The position numbers and the translations under genes were made by a program. 64,000 nucleotides of DNA from an uncultured Paracoccaceae bacterium (GTDB taxonomy: Bacteria; Pseudomonadota; Alphaproteobacteria; Rhodobacterales; Rhodobacteraceae). This document shows positions 11,368 through 21,493 of the stretch, piece by piece. The notes under the pieces were generated by a model. That model saw nothing but the letters and a program-made list of their open reading frames with translations. It did no database searches and was not told where the DNA came from. The DNA lies in assembly GCA_905182165.1 (NCBI GenBank), contig CAJJAK010000009.1, positions 82,596 through 146,595 of the forward strand, in the 5' to 3' direction. The first letter of the stretch is position 1, and each line of letters begins with the position of its first letter.

Positions 11368-12390
11368 ATATCTTATCCTTGGATCTAATATGCCATATAG
11401 TACGTCTGCGACTAAATTAAAAAATACTATTAGAATTGCAAAGATAAATGTGAGTGTTTGAACTAATGGAATATCAGCTCCCTCGATTCCCAAGATAAGA
11501 AGAGCTCCTAAGCCATTAACTTTAAAAACCTGCTCGGTTATTATTGCTCCTCCAAAGACGTGGGGAATATTTAAGGCTAATACCGTAACAACAGGAATTA
11601 AAGAATTACGTAATACATGAACAAGTAAGACGACCCTTTCTTTCATTCCTTTGGCGCGGGCTGTCCTAACATAATCAAGACTTAAATTGTCAAGCATAGA
11701 AGCTCGCATAAATCGGCTGATTTGAGCAGCGTTGTATAATGCTAAAACAAAAACTGGCATTAAGATTTGTCTTATTTGAAATACGAAGCTGTCCCAGTCA
11801 GTAACCTTATGTGTCGTGTCATAAATAGATGGTAACCAAAAGATACTATCAGTTGGTATTAAAGTTGAAAATATAACAATTAGCAAAACGCCAGTAAAGA
11901 ATGTTGGTACAGAAAATCCAACCATGGCAATAAATGTGCCTGTCTGATCAAACCAACTGTATTGTCGGTAGGCCGAAATAACACCAATTGGTATAGCTAT
12001 AATAATACCTACGACATAAGACATTCCTACAACCCATAGTGTTTGAGGCGTTCTCTCAATTATCAGATCAACTACTGGTGATCTCGTGGCCCAACTCATG
12101 ACCCGAGTTCGACTTCCGCATTCTCCCCAACAAATTCCCCATGCTTGTTCGATAATATTTAAGGGCTCTATTATAAAAAATTGATTGCACCACATTAAAT
12201 ATCGCCAATACATTGGCTCGCCTAAGCCCAGAGCAAGTCGTATTTGTTCCCGGACCTCTGGGGGAACCGTCATTGGGAGGTTTCCTGTTGGGTCACTTGG
12301 AGCTAAGTCTAATAGTAAAAAAATCACCAAACTTATAAATAAAAGAACTGGTATGGTGAAAATCAATCGTCTGATTGTGTATTTCAACAT
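11362..12390 (-). CDS. Peptide/nickel-type ABC transporter permease, DppB/OppB-like
   Basis: This is the first inner-membrane permease subunit of the peptide-type importer. The intact 342-residue protein starts with YTIRRLIFTIPVLLFISL, a typical DppB signal-anchor helix. It has a long periplasmic insertion before the second helix, the conserved SVPTFFTGVLL stretch, the EAA loop YVRTARAKGMKERVV followed by HVLRNSLIPVVT, the AIITEQVF motif, and a family-typical ending in DPRIRYD. A region with several Trp and Cys residues (about 70-100) is longer than in E. coli DppB, as is common in marine homologues. The gene lies 80 bases after the binding-protein gene, with a strong stem-loop in that gap. 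Confidence 0.93.
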   Translation of the reverse strand: MLKYTIRRLIFTIPVLLFISLVIFLLLDLAPSDPTGNLPMTVPPEVREQIRLALGLGEPMYWRYLMWCNQFFIIEPLNIIEQAWGICWGECGSRTRVMSWATRSPVVDLIIERTPQTLWVVGMSYVVGIIIAIPIGVISAYRQYSWFDQTGTFIAMVGFSVPTFFTGVLLIVIFSTLIPTDSIFWLPSIYDTTHKVTDWDSFVFQIRQILMPVFVLALYNAAQISRFMRASMLDNLSLDYVRTARAKGMKERVVLLVHVLRNSLIPVVTVLALNIPHVFGGAIITEQVFKVNGLGALLILGIEGADIPLVQTLTFIFAILIVFFNLVADVLYGILDPRIRYD

Positions 12391-12428
12391 TGCAGTTCCT
12401 TAATTTAAAAGTGTTGTAATTAGTTTGG

Positions 12429-12459
12429 TTACTGCCCCAAATAATTTTTGGGGCAGTAA
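12429..12459 (-). terminator. Perfect 13-bp stem-loop between binding protein and permease genes
   Basis: Arms TTACTGCCCCAAA (12429-12441) and TTTGGGGCAGTAA (12447-12459) pair perfectly around a 5-base loop, directly after the binding-protein stop at 12471. On the minus strand no U-tract follows, so it looks less like a full intrinsic terminator and more like a 3'-protecting or attenuating hairpin. Such hairpins often let the binding protein be made in excess of the permeases. Confidence 0.65.
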
Positions 12460-12470
12460 GGGTTTAATAA

Positions 12471-14168
12471 TTAGTTACGGAACCAATCGGCTACGTTCCA
12501 GAGTTCACTGTCCCAAGTATTTTGGATCACTCCGCCTAATTTATTTGAGTGTGCTGATACTCTACCACGGTGTACTAGAGGGATCATTGCGCCTTCCTGC
12601 ATCAACATATCATTCATTGCCATAACAATACGTGCACGTTCGCCTATGTCAGCTGTTGTAGCAAGTTCTGCTGCCATAGCATCATAATCTGGATTACAAT
12701 ATCGTGGCATGTTGTTGCCCATCCAATTATTTGATGGCATTGGCATTTGTGAACAAACCCAGCCACCCATGTAGGCTTCAGGATCAGTTCCACTAAACAA
12801 GTTTGTGTACATCTCGATGTCTGAGAAATGTTTTTGGTATGTATCTGGTGAAGATTGATCTCCGCCAAAGAAAACAGACGCACTAATATTTTTTAGCTCT
12901 GTTTCAACACCAATTTCAGACCACCACTGTTTAACCATCGCTTGTGTGTCCTGACGAACAGCATTTGTAGATGTTTGGTAAAGAATAGATAATCTAACAC
13001 CGTCTTTTGCTCTGATACCATCTGAGCCTCTTTGCCATCCAGCAGCTTCAAGAATATTGTTAGCTTTTGCTATGTCTTGAACTAAGCACTCATCATTTGC
13101 TGTAGAAACGTAAATAGCTGGGCCTGGAACAATATTACAGGTTGCTTTACCTGCAGCACCATATCCAACTTCAGCTAAAAGGTTTCTATCAATCGAAACA
13201 CTCAGAGCGCGACGAACTGCAGCATCAGTTAAAAACGGATGAGGACCACCTTCCAATGTAGATCTTAGATCTCCTAAAGCAGGATCTGGGTTGGAAAGGT
13301 TAACCATTAATCTTTCAGTTGCAGTACCGAAGCTAGAAATTACTGTACCTTTTCCACCTGCAGCCATGTCCGCAAGAATAGTTGGGTCAATTTGTAAGTT
13401 CCATGCATAATCAAACTCGCCTGTTTCTAGAACAGATCTAGCTGCTGCTGCTGCATCGCCGCCACCTTTAAAGGTAACACTTGCAAAAGCTGGTTTGGAG
13501 GCATCTCTATAGTGAGGGTTTGCTTCCATTGTTATAACATCATTTGCTTTAAAATCTGTTACGACAAATGGTCCAGTTCCAATTGGTCCAAAATTTTCTG
13601 CGGTACACTCTGGCGCTTTTGCACCCATACAATCAGCAAATTGTGCTGCTTGTAAAATTGGCTGTTCAGCCCCAACAAAAGGTCCATATGGAAATGGTTT
13701 TGCCACTGAAAAAGTTACTTTTACAGTTAAGTCGTCAATTGCTTCAATGCTTGCTACATCAGCTAATTTGTTAGACTGTGCACAACCACCATCTGGATCC
13801 ATACAATACTCGCCAGAAAATACAACGTCATGTGCGGTAAATGCAGAGCCATCTGACCATTTTATGCCAGGTGTTATATTCCAAGTAATAGACATAAGGT
13901 CAGCGCTAACGCCACCATTTGCTACTGTTGGGATTTCGGTAACTAGCCATGCGGTTAATTCACCATCTTGATTATAACGAGCTAGTGGCTCTATTATCAT
14001 TGATGAGCTTTCAACATCTTTTGTCCCACCTGATAGATATGGGTTCAAAATTGATGGTGCTTGCCAATAAATAATATTTACGTGGCCGTCTGACCCTCTT
14101 TCAGCAATTGCCATTGATGCAACGCTAAGGGCGGCAGCCGTTCCTATAATTAATGATTTTAAATTCAT
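12471..14168 (-). CDS. Peptide-type ABC transporter substrate-binding protein (SBP_bac_5)
   Basis: This periplasmic solute receptor belongs to the DppA/OppA family (565 residues, intact). ATG 14168 is chosen because AGGAGG lies 7 bases upstream. It gives a classical signal peptide (Lys at position 4, hydrophobic core IIGTAAALSVASM, cleavage after AIA). The mature part has the family landmarks IEPLARYNQDG, a WSDGSAFTAHDVVFS segment (the SBP_bac_5 signature W-x-D-G-x-x-x-x-A-x-D-V), VRRALSVSIDRNLLA and, near the C-terminus, MIPLVHRGRVSAHS. Pairs of Cys (CMDPDGGC) suggest a disulphide. The ligand is uncertain: the family takes up peptides, nickel, opines and other compounds. Linked M20 amidohydrolases favour peptides or N-acyl amino acids. 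Confidence 0.93.
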   Translation of the reverse strand: MNLKSLIIGTAAALSVASMAIAERGSDGHVNIIYWQAPSILNPYLSGGTKDVESSSMIIEPLARYNQDGELTAWLVTEIPTVANGGVSADLMSITWNITPGIKWSDGSAFTAHDVVFSGEYCMDPDGGCAQSNKLADVASIEAIDDLTVKVTFSVAKPFPYGPFVGAEQPILQAAQFADCMGAKAPECTAENFGPIGTGPFVVTDFKANDVITMEANPHYRDASKPAFASVTFKGGGDAAAAARSVLETGEFDYAWNLQIDPTILADMAAGGKGTVISSFGTATERLMVNLSNPDPALGDLRSTLEGGPHPFLTDAAVRRALSVSIDRNLLAEVGYGAAGKATCNIVPGPAIYVSTANDECLVQDIAKANNILEAAGWQRGSDGIRAKDGVRLSILYQTSTNAVRQDTQAMVKQWWSEIGVETELKNISASVFFGGDQSSPDTYQKHFSDIEMYTNLFSGTDPEAYMGGWVCSQMPMPSNNWMGNNMPRYCNPDYDAMAAELATTADIGERARIVMAMNDMLMQEGAMIPLVHRGRVSAHSNKLGGVIQNTWDSELWNVADWFRN

Positions 14169-14301
14169 AATTTCCTCCTTGTTGTTTCGCTCATTGTCCT
14201 CGTGGTGCAGTATACTCTGCATTAATCCGATGTTGCCTTACGAAAATATCGTCTGGTAAGTTCTAATAGGAACGAAAGTTTTGTAAAATTGCAAGAGAAA
14301 A

Positions 14302-16216
14302 ATGTTGTTTACTTTAGTTAATGAAAAAGGCGCAATTGTTTCCAGAATTTCTCCGAGTTTTTTACGCTTTGGGAATTATGAAATTTTTACAGCTAGAAAA
14401 GATGTGGAAAATTTAATTGACCAATTACATTTAGGGGTTTTCGAAAATTCAACTGGAAAAAGCAATGAAGTTGAATTTGAAACAAAAGATGGCACTGTAA
14501 CGGGAGTTGAAGATGTTTCTTTTGAAATCTTTCCTGGGGAGACTGTTTGTGTTGTTGGTGAGTCTGGTTCCGGCAAGTCTGTCTCTTCCCTCTCTTTGAT
14601 GCGTTTAGTTGAATATGGGGGTGGCAAGATCACGGGTGGTAAATTAATTTTTGATAGAAAAACTGGTGAATCTATTAATTTATGTGAAACAAATCAAAAG
14701 GAAATGAGCAATATCCGGGGAAACGAAATTGGAATGATATTCCAAGAACCTATGACCGCGTTGAATCCTGTGCTTACTGTTGAGCGACAGCTAACTGAGG
14801 GCCTAAGGTTTCATAAAAAATTATCAAAAAAGAAAGCCATAGAAAAAGCTTTAGAGATTTTAAAACAAGTTCGTCTTCCAGAGCCTGAGAAAAGATTAAA
14901 GCAATTACCCACACGAGCTTTCCGGTGGAATGCGACAGAGGTTAGTAATAGCAATGGCAATGGCCTGTGAGCCAAGATTGTTAATTGCAGACGAACCCAC
15001 CACAGCTTTAGATGTTACTATTCAAGCAGAGATCTTAGCTTTAATGGATAGATTGAAAAGAGAAACTGGTACGGCAGTTATGTTCATCACGCATGATATG
15101 GCAGTTGTGGCTCAGATGGCTGATAGAGTAGTCGTAATGTATAGAGGTAATAAAGTTGAGGAAGGTACAGTTGAGGAAATTTTTGAAAACCCTCAACATG
15201 ATTATACGAAAGCTTTACTCGCGGCAGTCCCAAAATTAGGTGAAATGAAAGGCAAGGCCTTTCCAGAACCGATGCGTCTTCTTGGGACAGAAAATGACAC
15301 GATCGTACCAATCAAGGATAGTAATGAACCACTTCTAACTGTAAAGAATTTGACAGCACGGTTTCCTGTAAAAGGAGGACTTTTTAGAAGAACTATCGCC
15401 CAGGTTCATGCGGTGGAAGATATTTCATTCACTATTAATAAGGGGCAAACACTTAGGATTAGTTGGAGAATCTGGATGTGGAAAGTCTACGCTGTTGCGC
15501 ATGATCGCAGGGCTCGAAGATATTACAAAGGGAACCCTCAAGTTCGACTACTCAGCCAACTGTAGCTAATACATGGGTTCAGCAAACCGGTACCTATTCA
15601 AATGATATTTCAAGACCCTTTTGCTTCTTTAAACCCGCAAATGCAGTTATTTGATCAGGTTGCTGAACCTTTAAAAAATTATAAAAACATAATTAACGAG
15701 GATATTAATAAAAAAATAGAAATGCTTTTTGATCGAGTTGAGTTGCCTCGAGAAAAAAGAAATCAGTTGGTTGGGGAGTTATCAGGTGGTCAAAGGCAAC
15801 GGGTAGCCATTGCGAGAGCATTAGCTTTAAATCCTAAATTAATTATCGCAGATGAAGCAGTTTCAGCTTTAGATGTTTCTGTTCAAGCACAGGTGCTTAA
15901 CCTAATGATGGAACTTCAATCTGAACTCGGACTATCTTTCTTATTTATTAGCCATGACATGGCAGTGGTTGAAAGAGTAAGCCATAGAGTTGGTGTAATG
16001 TACCTTGGTAGAATAGTTGAGATTGGCTCACGCAGTGCAGTTTTTGAGAACCCTCAACATGAGTATACAAAAGCATTATTGAAAGCAGTTCCAATAGCAG
16101 ATCCAAGAAAACGCAAAAAGGAGAAGGATCTTAATTTTAAACCGATTCCTTCACCTATAATTGAGGCTTCTCTAATTCCTCTGTCAGAAACTCTGTCATC
16201 TTTTCTAACTAGATGA
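14302..16216 (+). CDS. Fused double ABC ATPase of the peptide-type importer (at least three frame breaks; odd N-terminus)
   Basis: Two ABC ATPase domains in one chain, equivalent to fused DppD-DppF, power the permeases encoded divergently. Domain 1 has Walker [17 protein letters not shown]-loop [10 protein letters not shown], signature LSGGMRQR (readable only across the break near 14905), Walker [13 protein letters not shown] and switch His (FITHDMAVV). The C-terminal oligopeptide-transporter element follows ([16 protein letters not shown]). Domain 2 has Walker [14 protein letters not shown] after the break near 15455, then [41 protein letters not shown] (Ala where Pro is usual) and a second [16 protein letters not shown]. 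The first 55 or so residues are not ABC-like (see the next entry), so the native ATPase probably starts near 14450-14480. A further break lies near 15570-15600. Confidence 0.88.
14323..14427 (+). pseudogene. SelO (YdiU/UPF0061)-like fragment at the head of the ATPase frame
   Basis: The translated stretch [20 protein letters not shown], continuing with [11 protein letters not shown], matches what I recall of the SelO pseudokinase family consensus. The E. coli protein has, in the same place, [20 protein letters not shown] followed by an R-x-E-P-E-K segment. Shared landmarks are the Gly-Ala after a Glu, R-(V/I)-(A/S)-PS, LRFG and a following E-x-F. SelO transfers AMP to proteins and is about 480-600 residues, so only some 35 residues remain. 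No other SelO sequence is visible upstream: the frame stops at 14284-14286. It is either a relic, a recombination junction or an assembly join. Identification is from memory of the family, without a search. Confidence 0.6.
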
Positions 16217-16273
16217 AGGTCAACTAACTTTATAAAAAGAACTTTTTTTAGTAATATTTATTAGGAGAATAAA

Positions 16274-17430
16274 ATGTCATTTGATTTGTCAGCTCGTGAA
16301 ATTATGGAAAAATTAATTTCATTCCCTACCGTAAGCTCTGAGAGTAATTTAGAATTAATTACGTGGGTTGAAGAATATTTGAACCATTATGATGTAAAAT
16401 CGAGCTATTGGTTATGAGGATAAAACTAAAGCAATAAATATCTTATGTAGGACCCATGGTTGATGGTGGGGTTATATTATCTGGCCATACTGATGTTGTT
16501 CCAGTTTTTGACGAATGGGATACAGATCCTTTTACTCCTGAAGAGAAAGATGGTAAGTTTTTTGGCCGTGGGACCTGTGACATGAAGGGCTTTGATGCTT
16601 TGGCTATTTGGGCCTTTGTAGAGGCACTAAAAAAAGGAATTAAAAGACCTATTCAAATAGCGCTTTCTTATGATGAAGAAGTAGGGTGTATAGGTGCTCC
16701 ATTTATGGCAGCTGAGATGGCTAAATTAATGCCAAAAGCGTCAGCGGCAATTATTGGAGAGCCATCAATGATGAAAGCAGTATCTGGTCATAAGGGTGGA
16801 CTAGGTATCAAAACACATATCCGTGGTTTTGAAGTGCATTCGTCTCTTCAACACATTGGTGTTAGTGCCATAATGGAAGGTGCAAAACTAATAGAGTGGG
16901 CAAATCAAATGAATATTGAAAATGAGGCAAAAGAAAGGGATGAAGCAACCTCAAAATACTATCAAAATTTGAAAGTACATGTCGGAATAATAGAAGGTGG
17001 TACTGCAAATAATATTACTGCAAAAGATTGTCATTTTGTAATGGGCTTTCGTTGTATACCAAATGAGGATGCTAATAATTGGAAGCAAGCCTATACTAAC
17101 AAAGTTCGTGAGATCGAAGCTGGTATGAAAAGTATTAACCCAGAATGTTTTATCGCATTAGAATCCGCCCATGCAGTTCCTGGCTTAAAACGAGAAGAAA
17201 ATGGTGTGGCCGAAGCATTAGTCAGAAAGTTAACTGGGGATAATGGTCAGCATGTTGTATCTTACGGCACAGAAGCGGGACAGTTTCAAGCTGAGGGTTA
17301 TTCATCAATTATATGTGGCCCTGGTGATATTGCTCAGGCCCATCAGCCCAATGAATTTATTACAGTCAAGCAATTTGAGACTGGTGAAGCGTTTTTAGAT
17401 CGACTTATAGTTGATCTTTGTCGAGGATAA
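16274..17430 (+). CDS. argE: Acetylornithine deacetylase-like M20 peptidase, ArgE type (two frame breaks)
   Basis: This is a zinc-dependent amidohydrolase releasing acetate from N-acetylornithine or related N-acyl amino acids. ATG 16274 follows TTAGGAGAATAAA, a good ribosome-binding site, and begins SARE-IMEKLISFPTVSSESN, typical for ArgE. The frame breaks near 16405 and 16455. Metal and catalytic motifs are then clear: LSGHTDVVPV (His), GTCDMKGFDA (bridging Asp), SYDEEVGCIGAP (catalytic Glu pair) and GEPSMMKAVSGHKG. The C-terminal half ends with a GPGDIAQAHQPNEF motif carrying the last His ligand. About 385 residues, the usual size. It lies between the fused ATPase and a second M20 enzyme, so a role in processing imported acyl-peptides is as likely as arginine biosynthesis. 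Confidence 0.87.
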
Positions 17431-17436
17431 ACCATC

Positions 17437-18609
17437 ATGCCAATTAAAAATAGAATTATGGAAATGCATGCTGAAATAACTAAATGGCGCAGAGATTTTC
17501 ATGAAAACCCTGAGTTGCTTTATGATACGTTTAGGACCTCAAAAATTGTCAGTGAGAAACTAAACTCATTTGGATGTGACATGGTTAAGGAAGGTATTGG
17601 AAGAACAGGTGTAGTAGCAGTTATAAAAGGAAGAAGTGATTCAAAAGGTAAAGTAATCGGACTAAGGGCAGATATGGATGCTTTGCCTATTAAAGAGATA
17701 ACTGGTTTGGAATATCGTTCCAAAAATGATGGCAAAATGCATGCCTGTGGACATGATGGCCATACTGCTATGCTGTTGGGTGCTGCAAAATATCTAGCAG
17801 AAACAAGAAATTTTGATGGAACCGTTGTTGTTATCTTTCAACCAGCTGAAGAGGGTGGTGGGGGAGCAAAGGAGATGTGTGATGATGGGTTAATGTCAGA
17901 TTTTGACATTAGTGAAGTTTATGGAATGCATAATGCTCCAGGTTTACCAGTTGGACAATTTAATATTAGATCAGGTGCTTTTTTTGCTGCAGCAGATCAA
18001 TTTACATTGGATATCGAAGGAAAAGGTGGCCACGCAGCTAGGCCTCAGGATACAATAGATCCAACTATAGTGGGAGCGCAAATTTTAATTGCGTTACAAT
18101 CTGTCGTATCGCGCAATACTGATCCACTAGAGTCTTTGGTCGTGTCTGTGACAAGTTTTAGAACTGAGAGTGATTCCTATAACGTGATTCCGCAAACAGT
18201 GCAGCTTAGAGGAACTGTGAGGACACTTTCTAAAGAAGTACGTGATATGGCGCAGGAAAAGATTACCCAATTGATAAAAAATACTGCTTTGACGTATGGT
18301 GCTAAAGTTAATTTAAATTACGCTAGAGGTTACCCCGTTATGATAAACTCTGAACTTGAAACGAGCCACATGGTTAATGTAGCAAAAAAAATAGCTGGTG
18401 ATAATAACGTTGATGATAATGCGTCTCAAGTTATGGGTGCTGAGGATTTTAGTTATATGTTAGAGGAAAGGCCTGGAGCTTATATTAGAGTGGGGAATGG
18501 AACCACTGCGTCGCTCCACCATCCCAACTATGATTTTAATGATGAAGCCATACCTTTTGGAACATCTTTTTGGGTAGAGTTGGCAGAAACAAGATTACCT
18601 TCTTCGTAA
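17437..18609 (+). CDS. M20D amidohydrolase (hippurate hydrolase / N-acyl-amino-acid hydrolase type)
   Basis: The intact 390-residue metallohydrolase belongs to the HipO/AbgB/IAA-amino-acid hydrolase group. Landmarks in order: WRRDFHENPEL near residue 20, GLRADMDALPI, the metal-site MHACGHDGHTAMLLGAA, FQPAEEGGGGAKEM with the catalytic Glu pair, GMHNAPGLPVG, GKGGHAARPQ, and close to the end VMGAEDFSYML and LHHPNYDFND. The family removes acyl groups from amino acids or short peptides. ATG at 17437 follows argE by only 6 bases, so the two are probably translated from one message. Together with the adjacent peptide-type importer it forms an uptake-and-hydrolysis cassette. Confidence 0.93.
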   Translation: MPIKNRIMEMHAEITKWRRDFHENPELLYDTFRTSKIVSEKLNSFGCDMVKEGIGRTGVVAVIKGRSDSKGKVIGLRADMDALPIKEITGLEYRSKNDGKMHACGHDGHTAMLLGAAKYLAETRNFDGTVVVIFQPAEEGGGGAKEMCDDGLMSDFDISEVYGMHNAPGLPVGQFNIRSGAFFAAADQFTLDIEGKGGHAARPQDTIDPTIVGAQILIALQSVVSRNTDPLESLVVSVTSFRTESDSYNVIPQTVQLRGTVRTLSKEVRDMAQEKITQLIKNTALTYGAKVNLNYARGYPVMINSELETSHMVNVAKKIAGDNNVDDNASQVMGAEDFSYMLEERPGAYIRVGNGTTASLHHPNYDFNDEAIPFGTSFWVELAETRLPSS

Positions 18610-18647
18610 TACTTGACCTCGCTTACTGGACATTGTAGCCGATTTTA

Positions 18648-20458
18648 ATGGCCATAAATGCATTACTACAATTAAATGACGTTGACCTCACATATGGGGG
18701 TGATCCTTTATTCGTAAATTTAGATATGATTATAAAGGGTGGAGATCGTGCCGCATTAATCGGTCGAAATGGATCTGGAAAATCCACATTAATGAAAATT
18801 CTTGCTGGGACAATAGAAGCAGATTCTGGAACGAGAGTGGTTTCAAAAGGGGTCTCTGTTGGCTATATGGAGCAGGATCCTGATTTTTCGAGCTTTACTA
18901 CTTTGGGTGATTTCGCAATTTGTAACTTGAATTCTGATGAATTTTACAAAGCTGAAAGGATAGCCGAGAGTCTAAATTTAAATCTGGATAGAGAATGTGT
19001 TTCTTCATCAGGTGGTGAGCGTAGACGAGCTGCACTAGTGAAACTGTTCGCTGAAGAGCCTGATTTGTTATTGTTGGATGAGCCTACTAATCATTTGGAT
19101 ATTGAAGGAATATTATGGTTAGAGAAAAAATTAAATATTACACATTGTGCATATTTAGTGATCAGTCATGATCGTACTTTTTTAAATAATCTTACGAAGC
19201 AAACTTTTTGGATCGATAGAGCAATAGTGAGGAGACGTGAACTAGGATTTTTGAAATTCGAAGATTGGAGAGATAGAATTTGGCAAGAGGAAGACAATGA
19301 ATCGCACAAATTAGATCGAAAAATTAAAGCAGAATCTCGATGGGCAATTGAGGGAATTTCAGGAAGACGAAAGCGAAATATGGGTAGGATTAGAGCTTTA
19401 GATTCTTTGAGAGAGGTTAAGTCTGGAAAGGTAAAGCGGCAAGGAGTGGCAAGTGTTGTAATAGATTCAAGTGTCATGTCTGGTCATAAAGTTATTGATG
19501 CTAGAGAAATATCTAAATCATATAAAGATCAATTAATAATTCAGAAATTTTCAATTAAAATTGTGCGGGGTGAACGTATTGCTATTGTTGGTAGGAATGG
19601 TGTTGGAAAATCGACCCTGATTAATATGTTAATTGGTAAACTTAGCCCTGACTCTGGAAAAGTCAGATTGGGAACAGGATTGCATCAAACAATATTTGAT
19701 CAAAATAGAGATGTTCTAAATCATGAGATGTCATTATGGGAAAATTTAACAAGTGATCCTGAGTTGGGAATTTCAGGCACCTCTGATCAAATTATGGTAA
19801 GGGGTAGCCCGCGTCATGTGGTAGGATATTTAAAAGATTTTTTATTTTTGGAATCCCAGGCTCGAATGCCTGTTAAGTCTCTCTCAGGTGGAGAAAAAGC
19901 TCGTTTAGTTCTTGCGAAAATATTATCCAAAACTAGTAATTTATTGATTTTGGATGAACCAACAAATGATTTTGACTTGGAAACTTTGGACCTTTTACAG
20001 GAAGTTTTAGATGATTATTCTGGCACTGTTCTGCTAGTTAGCCACGATCGAGATTTTATTAATAGAATTTCGACTAAAACATTAGTTATGAATGGTGATG
20101 GCATGGTAGAGGAGTATAATGGTGGATGGTCAGATTATTTTTTTCAAAAAACCGCTGTCCAAGATAAGCACAATACTAAGTCAAAGAATGATCCCTCTTT
20201 TAGACATAATATCAAAGATAGAAACAAGACTGAAATGTTGCATTAGTAGTAGAAGTTTTAGTAACTTCAATTGAAATTAATAAATTAAGTGCAAAAATCT
20301 TAGAAGTAGAAACGATTTTATCGGATGCTGATATATACACTAATTATCCTGATAAATTTCTAAAATTAAGTAAGGCCTTAGGTCTTTTACAAAAAAAATT
20401 AGCTTTTCTGGAAACAGAATGGTTAAATCTTGAAGAGCTTTCAGAAAAAAAAGTTTAA
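18648..20458 (+). CDS. uup: ABC-F family ATPase, Uup-like (frame break near 20230)
   Basis: This soluble ABC-F protein has two ATPase domains and no membrane part; the family acts on ribosomes, and Uup also affects DNA transposon excision and branched intermediates. Domain 1: Walker A GRNGSGKSTLMK, signature SSGGERRRAALV, Walker B LLLLDEPTNHLD. Domain 2: GRNGVGKSTLINM, LSGGEKARLVLA, LLILDEPTNDFD. The NDFD in the second Walker B is typical of Uup rather than EttA (usually NHLD). The main frame stops at 20246, but a further 60 codons in another phase (20270-20458) encode a Glu/Lys-rich helix ending in ETEWLNLEELSEKK, the C-terminal coiled coil of Uup. I therefore extend the gene to 20458. Confidence 0.9.
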
Positions 20459-20497
20459 TTTGATGAGTTTGTGACAGAAAAGGTGTGATTTGATAAA

Positions 20498-21485
20498 ATG
20501 AGTAAAACAATAGTTAGCTTGAGTGAGATTGAGAAAAGAACAACGGCCGCTTTAATTAGTCATGGAGCCGAAGAATGGGTGGCTACAGAAGTTGCAAAAG
20601 CTGTGCGTTTGGCGGAGGCAACTGGAAATTTGATCTGTGGTCTTTATTATTTAGAAAGCTACTGCATGCAACTTTTATCTGGTCGGGTAAATGGAAAAGC
20701 TATACCTGAGGTTTTTGAACCTAAACCTGGGTCAGTTTTAGTAGATGCAAAGTATGGATTTTCCCAAGCTGCATTTTGTATAGGGTTACCAAATGCAATC
20801 AAGGCAGTAACGGAAAATGGAATTGCTCTTCTGGGGATTGCGCATGCCCATACATGTACTTCACTTGGGTTTTTCACAAAACAAATTGCTGAAAGTGGAT
20901 TTGTCGGTATTGGATTTGCTAATGCTTCATCTGTAGTTGCACCTCCAGGTGGAAAAAAACCAGTGTTAGGTACGAACCCAATTGCTATGTCTGTACCAAA
21001 AAAAGGTGGCGGAGTTCTATTTCAATTTGATCAATCCACTAGTGCAGTGGCACTAGGTAAAATTACAAAAGCTAAGGCTGCAGGGGAAGCTATTCCACTT
21101 GGATGGGCTGTTGATTCAAGAGGAGACCCTACATCTAATCCGAGCGAAGCTTTAAAGGGTTCTTTAGTATCAACAGGTGGATATAAAGGTTGGGGTTTTG
21201 GACTTATGGTTGAGGTTATGGCTGCTGCTCTAACTGGTTCTGTCAATTCACTGGACGTCAAAGGATTAAAAGAAAAAAATGGTCCCCCACATGATCTTGG
21301 TCAATGATAATATTTATATCGATTCTACTGTTTTTACAGAAAATGATTTTTGGGATAGAATTAAGCGGGTGCAAACTGCGGTTAATGAGGAAGAGAATGC
21401 AAGATTGCCAGGTGACAGTTTAGTTTATAACGATCCAGTTGAGATTGATAGTATGACATGGGAGAGAGTACTAGAATTGAGTTAA
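20498..21485 (+). CDS. Ldh2 / malate-lactate dehydrogenase family oxidoreductase (one frame break near 21295)
   Basis: This NAD(P)-dependent dehydrogenase belongs to the Ldh2 family (PF02615), which includes malate, sulfolactate, ureidoglycolate and 2,3-diketogulonate reductases and Delta1-piperideine-2-carboxylate reductase. About 329 residues. Landmarks: a helical N-terminus (EVAKAVRLAEATGN), SLGFFTKQIAESG in the substrate region, the conserved GTNPIAMSVP stretch, a QFDQSTSAVALGKI segment, and GGYKGWGFGLMVEVMAAALTG in the C-terminal half. The break near 21295 separates the KNGPPHDLGQ region from the last 65 residues. ATG 20498 follows an AAGGTGTG stretch. The substrate is not resolved; in this window sulfolactate or proline/hydroxyproline-related 2-keto acids are possibilities only. 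Confidence 0.8.
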
Positions 21486-21493
21486 CTCAAGAA

